This document shows, one piece after another, positions 5,734-11,021 of a stretch of 11,021 bases of DNA. The stretch's first letter is position 1. Each line of letters starts with the position of its first letter. This DNA comes from Actinomycetota bacterium (GTDB lineage: Bacteria; Actinomycetota; Actinomycetes; Nanopelagicales; Nanopelagicaceae). The position numbers and the translations under genes are program-made. The notes beneath the pieces were generated by a model. It was given only the letters and a program-made list of their open reading frames with translations, had not been told where the DNA came from and did not search any database. The DNA lies in contig WLOR01000047.1 in NCBI GenBank assembly GCA_009699165.1, positions 1 to 11,021 on the forward strand, read 5' to 3'.

Positions 5734-8396
5734 CCGTGACAGCGCTTAAACTTTCGACCCGAACCACAAGGGCATGGAGCATTTCTTGAAACCTCGCCAG
5801 TGGTTTTAACACCTGTCTCATCTGCAGCCGTGTACTGCAATCCAGTTGTTGGAAGTGGCTTTGCTTCAAGTCCAGCTCCCGTAACCGTATTGCTCGTGCT
5901 CTCAATGGTGATTTCGATATTAAACAACAACCCTGCAATCTCTTCTTTGATTGCATCCATCATCGCTGAGAAAAGCTCGTAACCTTCACGCTGATACTCG
6001 ACAAGTGGATCGCGTTGAGCCATCGCACGAAGTCCGATACCTTCTTGCAGATAATCCATCTCGTATAGGTGCTCACGCCACTTGCGATCTAGTACTGAAA
6101 GTAAAACTTTTCGTTCAAGTTCGCGCATTACTTCAGCGCCTAAGTTCTCTTCTCGGGCTGCATAGGCCTTTTCACAGTCTTCTACGATTCTGGCAATCAG
6201 GAACTCTGTGCTCAGCCCGCTCCTTGATCCAGCAGATTCAATAATTTCTTCAATTGTAAATGAGACTGGATAAATGCTTTTGAGTGCACTCCAAAGAGTT
6301 TCTAAATCCCAATCCTCACCATAGCCTTGAGCGGTAGCGCTTGTAACATATGCAGAAAGAGTTTCGCGTACAAAGTCAGCGATTTGATCTTTAATATCTT
6401 TACCCTCAAGAACCATGCGACGTTCGCCGTAAATAACTTGGCGCTGGCGGTTCATGACATCGTCATACTTTAAAACATTCTTACGCATTTCAAAGTTTTG
6501 TGCCTCTACTTGAGTCTGCGCAGATCTAATCGCATTGCTGACCATTTTAGATTCAATCGGTGCATCCTCTGGAATGCCTGCCGCAGTTAAAAAGCGTTCA
6601 ACCATGCCTGAGTTAAAGCGGCGCATAAGTTCATCTTGGAGCGAGAGATAAAAACGCGATTCACCAGGATCGCCTTGGCGACCTGAACGCCCACGTAACT
6701 GGTTATCGATGCGTCTTGACTCATGGCGCTCTGTTCCAAGAACATAAAGACCACCTAAAGCAATAACCTCTTCATGACCCTTTACCACTGCTGCTTTTTG
6801 ACGTGCTATCTCATCTGGCCATGCCGCTTCATATGCTTCGGCATCATCAACTGGAGAGATCCCTCGACGTTGAAGTTCAAAGTCGGCCATGAACTCTGGA
6901 TTGCCGCCCAGCATGATGTCAGTACCGCGACCTGCCATATTCGTAGCAACTGTGACAGCTCCACGAACTCCGGCACGGGCGATGATTGCTGCTTCACGTT
7001 CGTGGTGCTTGGCATTTAAGACTTCGTGAGGAACGCCCGATTTTCGCAAAAACGCTGAGAGCTCTTCGGATTTTTCAACGCTAACCGTACCAACCAATAC
7101 TGGCTGACCCTTACGGTGTTTTTCAACGATATCTGCAGTCACTGCCGCAAATTTTCCAATTTCAGATTTGTATACTAAATCGGCCTGATCGATTCGAACC
7201 ATCTCACGGTTGGTAGGAATCGGAACCACTCCGAGTTTATAAATCTGATAGAACTCTGAGGCCTCTGTCATTGCGGTACCGGTCATTCCAGAAAGCCTTG
7301 AATATAGGCGGAAATAGTTCTGCAATGTAATTGTGGCAAGAGTTTGATTTTCATCTTTAATTTCAATGCGCTCTTTTGCCTCTAGCGCCTGATGTAAGCC
7401 TTCGCTATAGCGCCGACCAGCCAACATTCGTCCAGTGTGCTCATCAACAATTAAGAGTTCACCATTCATAACTACGTAGTCTTTATCGCGCTTAAACAAC
7501 TCTTTCGCCCGAACCGCATTATTGAGATAACCAATCATTGGTGTATTTGCAGCTTCGTAAAGATTGCCAATCTGAAGCAACTCCTCGACCTTTGTCACAC
7601 CTGCTTCTAGTATTCCAATAGTCTTTTTCTTTTCATCAATCTCATAATGAACATCACGCTGCAATTTTCCGACGTGATTTGCAAATTCGACATACCACTT
7701 GGTGGCTTTGTCTGCGGGTCCACTGATGATTAAAGGCGTACGAGCTTCATCGATTAAAATCGAGTCAACTTCATCGACAACTGCAAAGAAGTGATCGCGT
7801 TGTACGCATTCTTCAAGCGACCAAGCCATATTGTCGCGAAGATAGTCAAAACCAAACTCATTGTTTGTTCCATACGTAATATCTGCTAAATATGCTTCCC
7901 GACGTTCAGCTGGAGACATATTTGCGAGAATTACCCCGACCTTTAAACCTAAGAAGCGATGAATGCGACCCATCCATTCACTATCGCGCTCTGCTAAGTA
8001 ATCATTTGTCGTAACAACGTGAACGCCACGACCTGCTAATGCATTTAAATATGATGGAAGTGTTGCAACAAGTGTCTTACCTTCACCTGTTCGCATCTCG
8101 GCGATATTTCCACGGTGCAGAGCGGCTCCACCCATTAACTGAACGTCGTAATGGCGCTGGCCTAAAGTTCGCTTTGCCGCCTCACGTACCACTGCAAAGG
8201 CTTCAGGCAATAAATCATCAAGGCTCGTACCTTGGGCATATCGGCTCTGAAAAATGGCGGTCTGTTCGCGCAGTTCACTATCCGAGAGTGCGCTGATGCG
8301 CGCCTCGTGTCCATTGACAACGGCAACAACTTTGCCGAGCTCACGTAATAGGCGTCCTTCACCTGCACGCAAAATTCTGTCAAAAAACGCTGGCAT
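5724..8396 (-). CDS. secA: Protein translocase motor ATPase SecA
   Basis: SecA drives preproteins through the SecYEG channel by ATP hydrolysis at the inner face of the membrane. The 890-residue protein has all expected parts: Walker A MRTGEGKT (101-108, K107), the Y-L-R-D segment [10 protein letters not shown] (181-190), DEVD of Walker B (208-211), the preprotein cross-linking region beyond residue 220, NBD2 with [16 protein letters not shown] and the late [14 protein letters not shown] motif, the helical scaffold and wing regions, and a C-terminal SEC-C zinc motif with C875, C877, C886 and H887. The zinc-binding tail suggests the housekeeping SecA1 rather than SecA2. GAGAGG (8404-8409) is 7 nt upstream of ATG 8396, and an in-frame TGA seven codons before it (no start codon between) fixes the start. 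It follows comF by 38 nt, whereas mycobacteria have hpf between them. Confidence 0.98.
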   Translation of the reverse strand: MPAFFDRILRAGEGRLLRELGKVVAVVNGHEARISALSDSELREQTAIFQSRYAQGTSLDDLLPEAFAVVREAAKRTLGQRHYDVQLMGGAALHRGNIAEMRTGEGKTLVATLPSYLNALAGRGVHVVTTNDYLAERDSEWMGRIHRFLGLKVGVILANMSPAERREAYLADITYGTNNEFGFDYLRDNMAWSLEECVQRDHFFAVVDEVDSILIDEARTPLIISGPADKATKWYVEFANHVGKLQRDVHYEIDEKKKTIGILEAGVTKVEELLQIGNLYEAANTPMIGYLNNAVRAKELFKRDKDYVVMNGELLIVDEHTGRMLAGRRYSEGLHQALEAKERIEIKDENQTLATITLQNYFRLYSRLSGMTGTAMTEASEFYQIYKLGVVPIPTNREMVRIDQADLVYKSEIGKFAAVTADIVEKHRKGQPVLVGTVSVEKSEELSAFLRKSGVPHEVLNAKHHEREAAIIARAGVRGAVTVATNMAGRGTDIMLGGNPEFMADFELQRRGISPVDDAEAYEAAWPDEIARQKAAVVKGHEEVIALGGLYVLGTERHESRRIDNQLRGRSGRQGDPGESRFYLSLQDELMRRFNSGMVERFLTAAGIPEDAPIESKMVSNAIRSAQTQVEAQNFEMRKNVLKYDDVMNRQRQVIYGERRMVLEGKDIKDQIADFVRETLSAYVTSATAQGYGEDWDLETLWSALKSIYPVSFTIEEIIESAGSRSGLSTEFLIARIVEDCEKAYAAREENLGAEVMRELERKVLLSVLDRKWREHLYEMDYLQEGIGLRAMAQRDPLVEYQREGYELFSAMMDAIKEEIAGLLFNIEITIESTSNTVTGAGLEAKPLPTTGLQYTAADETGVKTTGEVSRNAPCPCGSGRKFKRCHGAA

Positions 8397-8418
8397 CGCT
8401 GGGCCTCTCGCACTTCAT
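8380..8418 (-). CDS. Possible 12-codon upstream reading frame overlapping the secA start
   Basis: ATG at 8418 opens a frame encoding [12 protein letters not shown], ending in TGA at 8380-8382, inside secA codon 5-6 in another frame. The strongest Shine-Dalgarno of the region, AGGAGGG (8430-8436), lies 11 nt upstream and is built into the comF stop codon TAG. It could be a leader peptide or coupling device for secA, or an accident of that Shine-Dalgarno. Nothing beyond position and spacing supports translation. Confidence 0.2.
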   Translation of the reverse strand: MKCERPSDASVF

Positions 8419-8429
8419 AGCTGAATCAA

Positions 8430-8446
8430 CCCTCCTATCGTAGAGG
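8430..8446 (-). promoter_or_regulatory. Strong Shine-Dalgarno within a small hairpin at the comF-secA junction
   Basis: Read on the minus strand, CCTCTA-CGA-TAGGAGG can fold as a 6-bp stem with a one-base bulge and a 3-nt loop, partly hiding the AGGAGGG sequence and the comF stop codon. Such a fold would be opened by ribosomes finishing comF. The structure is small and speculative. Confidence 0.3.
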
Positions 8447-9070
8447 TTGGGCCACGCAAGCGGTAACTGAGCCTAAGACGTGAAATCCGCGGGCAGAAAG
8501 GGCTCTAGCCGCCTCACCCAAGGTCGCACCTGTTGTGACCACGTCGTCGATGAGGATGAGATCACCGCGAGGATAAGCACCCGATTTGATGGCAAAGGCA
8601 CCATTCATATTGATAGCTCGGGCCCTGGCATGAAGGCCGGTCTGGTCCTGAACCTTACGAACTAGTTCTAATGCATCGACAGACGGATAGCCGGTCGCCA
8701 AAGAAACCTCTTTTGCAATATCAACAATAAAGCTGCGGCCACGTCTTCGTCGAGCAGATAAAGACGATGGAATTGGAATTAACCGAATACTTCGATGTGA
8801 AAAATCCGCTCTCTTCAAAACATGAATTATTGCATTACTGATTAATTCATCAGCGGCCCTTAATCCATTTTCTTTTGCCGAGAGAATTATCTTGCTGGCA
8901 GTTGAGGAGTAAACAATCGCTGAGTGAATATTCATTCCCGAAACATGAGTTAAATAATAATGCGGGTGCCACTCTTGGCGACAGCTTGAGCAAATTGATA
9001 AACCAAGAGTATTGCATCCAAAACAGCGAGTAGGGAAAAGTAACTGACTAAAACCATCGTTAGATCGCAT
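8435..9070 (-). CDS. ComF-family phosphoribosyltransferase-like protein
   Basis: A 211-residue member of the ComF/GntX family, known for a zinc ribbon joined to a type I phosphoribosyltransferase fold; in competent bacteria ComF helps DNA uptake, otherwise its role is unclear. The zinc ribbon is CFGC (16-19) and CSSC (27-30). A basic RRRRGRSF (107-114) and QTGLHARAR (143-151) are typical, and the PRPP loop is LILIDDVVTTGAT (171-183) with D175 and D176. The start ATG 9070 is fixed by an in-frame TAG two codons upstream and has no Shine-Dalgarno. It lies 48 nt downstream of the mtrB stop with a possible promoter of its own, and precedes secA by 38 nt. In M. tuberculosis the homologue Rv3242c holds the same position relative to mtrB and secA1. 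Confidence 0.92.
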   Translation of the reverse strand: MRSNDGFSQLLFPTRCFGCNTLGLSICSSCRQEWHPHYYLTHVSGMNIHSAIVYSSTASKIILSAKENGLRAADELISNAIIHVLKRADFSHRSIRLIPIPSSLSARRRRGRSFIVDIAKEVSLATGYPSVDALELVRKVQDQTGLHARARAINMNGAFAIKSGAYPRGDLILIDDVVTTGATLGEAARALSARGFHVLGSVTACVAQPLR

Positions 9071-9076
9071 TAACTA

Positions 9077-9104
9077 AAGATAAGTCAGTCCTTTTTCCCG
9101 TAAA
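9077..9104 (-). promoter_or_regulatory. Possible promoter of comF-secA, near-leaderless
   Basis: On the minus strand, TATCTT (9082-9077, fitting TANNNT) ends 6 nt before the comF ATG, and TTTACG (9104-9099) stands 16 nt further upstream as a weak -35. Transcription starting near the A of the ATG would explain the missing ribosome binding site. It could alternatively be read through from mtrAB. Confidence 0.3.
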
Positions 9105-9118
9105 GCGACTTGTGGAAA

Positions 9119-10669
9119 CTATGGGTGGTAATCATCAGGCTGCAGTTTGATTAATCGCGAATTTATCTCAGCGCCCGCCTGTCTTGGAAGGGTCAACACA
9201 AAGTGAGCGCCTTTGCCTGGTCGGCCCCAAGCATCAAGCTCACCGTTGTGAAGACGCGCATCTTCTAGTGCGATTGAAAGGCCCAAACCAGTACCACCAC
9301 GAGTACGTGCCCGAGATGGATCGGCGCGCCAAAATCTGTCAAAGACTCTAATTAGCGTTGACTCATCTAGGCCAACCCCAGAATCCCGGACGCCTATTGC
9401 TACATCGTCATGACTTGCAATAATCGTGATTGCGATCGGCTTTTCTTCTGCATGATCAATGGCATTAGAAAAGAGATTGCGCAAGATTCTTTCAACGCGT
9501 CGAACATCGGCTTTAATATTTACTGAGTCCGCAATTGAGTAAATTCGCAGCTCCGTAGATCTCTCTTTTGCGACGAGTAAAAGGTCATCAGCACAACGTT
9601 GAGCCAGAGCGACTAGATCAAAATCAACGGCCTCTAGAATCGCTACTTCGGCGTCAAATCGGCTGATTTCAAGCAAATCTTCAAGGAGCTTTTCAAATCT
9701 ATCAAGCTGGGCAACCATGAGTTCAGAGCTTCTAGCAACGATTGGATCAAATCCATCGCGTGCTGAGAAAATAACTTCAGATGCCATACGTAAAGTTGTC
9801 AATGGCGTTCGTAGTTCGTGTGAAACATCGGATACAAATCTTTGCTGAACTCGCGAGAGATTTTCGAGTCTGGCAAACTGCTTTTCCAAAGATTCAGCCA
9901 TCTCATTGAATGCATTTCCGAGAGTCGCAATCTCATCTTGAGAGCGCACGGCCATTCGCTCTGCAAAGTTTCCGGCAGTGAACTGACTTGCAATCATTGC
10001 GGCGTGTCGGACAGGTCGAACTACTTGTCTGACTACCAGCCACGTAATTAAACCAATCAGCAGAATTAATGAGAGGCCAGCCAGAAGTAAATATCTTTGT
10101 ATGAGGTTTAATGTCGTGTTTTGATTTGCAAGAGAAAAGAGCAAATACATTTCATACTGCCCCGCATTAGGGATCGAGACTTTTTCACCAATAGCTAAAC
10201 CAGGGATTTTAGCGCCACCGATATAGCGAATTGTGACGTAGCCATAGCCATGATTAGGGCTTTTGCGCACTTTTGCACTTAAGTTAGCCGGAATCGAAAC
10301 TGGGTCTACTAAGTTAGAAGTGATTTCATAATCAAGCTCTCTGGAGTTGCCTGGACTTCTTAAAAAAACTACCTCTCTTGCGTTTTCATTCGATGTCAAA
10401 GATGTCGCCGATGCAATAACATCGTTAATTACTTTGCGTACATCTTCCTCTTTAGCTCCTTGCGCTAGCAAAAGCCGGTACTGAGCACTAAAAATAGTCG
10501 AACGTGCCTCTACTATTGAAGATTGTAAATTTACTTTCTTGATTCCTGCCGAAAGTTGCGAATTTAGAGCTGATCCCGCAATATAGATAACAACAACGGA
10601 GAGCATTACAGTAGAGAAAATAACCTTTAGAGCAAGTGAGTTTCGCAGCCTGTGGAATATCGGGTTCAT
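9119..10669 (-). CDS. mtrB: Sensor histidine kinase MtrB
   Basis: The membrane kinase partner of MtrA, controlling cell division and cell-wall remodelling genes in actinobacteria. Of 516 residues, TM1 spans about 13-35 and TM2 about 192-214, enclosing an extracytoplasmic domain of about 155 residues. HAMP follows (about 211-265), then the HisKA box RFVSDVSHELRTPLTTLR with H284, the N-box RNLFSNAIDHA (N402), DSGVG (429-433), the F-box FDRFWRAD (443-450) and GGTGLGLSIA (458-467). It is somewhat shorter than mycobacterial MtrB (about 567 residues), mostly at the C-terminus. ATG 10669 lies 3 nt after the mtrA stop; the local AAGGG abuts the ATG, so coupling to mtrA translation is likely. The usual downstream partner lpqB is absent. 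Confidence 0.95.
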   Translation of the reverse strand: MNPIFHRLRNSLALKVIFSTVMLSVVVIYIAGSALNSQLSAGIKKVNLQSSIVEARSTIFSAQYRLLLAQGAKEEDVRKVINDVIASATSLTSNENAREVVFLRSPGNSRELDYEITSNLVDPVSIPANLSAKVRKSPNHGYGYVTIRYIGGAKIPGLAIGEKVSIPNAGQYEMYLLFSLANQNTTLNLIQRYLLLAGLSLILLIGLITWLVVRQVVRPVRHAAMIASQFTAGNFAERMAVRSQDEIATLGNAFNEMAESLEKQFARLENLSRVQQRFVSDVSHELRTPLTTLRMASEVIFSARDGFDPIVARSSELMVAQLDRFEKLLEDLLEISRFDAEVAILEAVDFDLVALAQRCADDLLLVAKERSTELRIYSIADSVNIKADVRRVERILRNLFSNAIDHAEEKPIAITIIASHDDVAIGVRDSGVGLDESTLIRVFDRFWRADPSRARTRGGTGLGLSIALEDARLHNGELDAWGRPGKGAHFVLTLPRQAGAEINSRLIKLQPDDYHP

Positions 10670-10672
10670 CCC

Positions 10673-11021
10673 TTACGAACCGCCCATTACTCCAGCTTTA
10701 TACCCAACACCTCGGACCGTCACAACGATTTCTGGGCGCTCGGCATCGTGCTCAATTTTGGCCCGCAGTCTCTGTACATGCACGTTAACTAGTCGAGTAT
10801 CTGTTGAGTGCCTATATCCCCATACTTCGGTTAGCAGTGCATCTCTTGAAAAAACTCGACCCGGCTCTTTTGCAAGTGCAACAAGTAAATCAAATTCGAG
10901 TCGAGTCAGTGCAATTTGCTTACCAGCACGTAACACTTGGTGTGCGGCAACATCTATTGCTAAATCTCCAATTGTGAGCAGGCCAGAGATATCTGTATTT
11001 GTACGGCGTAATCGAGTGCGA
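10673..11021 (-). CDS. mtrA: Response regulator MtrA, C-terminal DNA-binding domain; N-terminus beyond window edge
   Basis: The OmpR/PhoB-type response regulator partner of MtrB. Only the last 115 residues are visible, reading from the linker RTRLRRTNTD through the winged-helix domain: LTRLEFDLLVALAKEPGRVF, the VWGYRHSTDTRLVNVHVQRL recognition-helix region, and TVRGVGYKAG near the end. This is nearly the mycobacterial MtrA signature. The receiver domain with its phosphorylated aspartate lies outside the window. A GTG at 10936 could be mistaken for a start, but the same frame continues upstream with clear family sequence (SGLLTIGDLAIDVAAHQ), so it is internal. It is the promoter-proximal gene of the mtrAB pair and ends 3 nt before mtrB. 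Confidence 0.96.
   Translation of the reverse strand, partial: RTRLRRTNTDISGLLTIGDLAIDVAAHQVLRAGKQIALTRLEFDLLVALAKEPGRVFSRDALLTEVWGYRHSTDTRLVNVHVQRLRAKIEHDAERPEIVVTVRGVGYKAGVMGGS

Noticed and set aside
5672..5956. A 94-codon minus-strand frame across the secA tail
   Set aside because: It lies out of frame inside the secA C-terminus, which shows clear SEC-C motifs in the other frame.
9106..9118. TTGTGGAAA, resembling a DnaA box on the minus strand, upstream of comF
   Set aside because: Its reverse complement differs from TTATCCACA by at least two bases, and it partly reflects the mtrB end region; not strong enough.
10663..10681. GGTTC/GAACC hairpin enclosing the mtrB start codon
   Set aside because: A 5-bp stem with a 9-nt loop is easily expected by chance; no further support.
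1..11021. Mobile elements, CRISPR arrays, long repeats, att sites
   Set aside because: None was seen: no transposase or integrase motif, no evenly spaced direct repeats, and the tRNA 3' end is not duplicated elsewhere in the window.

Overview
The window looks like chromosomal core sequence from a low-GC actinobacterium with a compact genome. By eye the base composition is near the mid-40s percent GC (not computed). A WhiB1-type regulator, a PdtaS-type kinase, MtrA/MtrB, a DUF6459/Rv3235-like protein and an actinobacterial SecA1 together place it firmly in Actinobacteria. The low GC, short intergenic gaps and many start/stop overlaps resemble the freshwater acI lineage (Nanopelagicales, e.g. 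Planktophila/Nanopelagicus). That last placement is inference, not proof.

Layout, left to right. Positions 1-919 hold a methionine sulfoxide reductase pair on the minus strand (msrA, then msrB running off the left edge). Positions 990-1061 hold tRNA-Arg(CCG) on plus. Positions 1229-1498 hold whiB1 on plus, tail to tail with a four-gene minus-strand cluster (5076 down to 1506): an SAF-domain membrane protein, a CpaE/MinD-like NTPase, a DUF6912-like protein and a PdtaS-like histidine kinase. A 123-bp divergent region (5077-5199) carries a perfect DnaA-box sequence and an inverted repeat. It separates that cluster from a plus-strand Rv3235/DUF6459-like gene (5200-5727). The stop codon of that gene overlaps the stop of secA within a perfect palindrome. 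From 8396 rightwards on minus lie secA, comF, mtrB and the C-terminal part of mtrA, which leaves at the right edge; transcription runs mtrA-mtrB-comF-secA.

Together these genes cover methionine repair, an Fe-S/NO-responsive regulator, cell-envelope two-component signalling (MtrAB), general protein export (SecA) and a poorly characterised conserved actinobacterial cluster that pairs a CpaB-like protein with a CpaE-like ATPase. Gene order recalls Mycobacterium tuberculosis whiB1-pdtaS (Rv3219-Rv3220c) and mtrA-mtrB-lpqB-comF-hpf-secA1 (Rv3246c-Rv3240c). Two members of that order, lpqB and the ribosome-hibernation gene hpf, are missing here.

Most of the window is ordinary core genome, and I see no mobile element, CRISPR array or obvious foreign island. 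The parts most worth a second look are the SAF/CpaE-like/DUF6912/PdtaS cluster with a P-loop lacking its lysine, the DnaA box in its divergent promoter region, a strong Shine-Dalgarno with a 12-codon reading frame overlapping the start of secA, and the missing lpqB. No gene-free stretch exceeds 300 bases.
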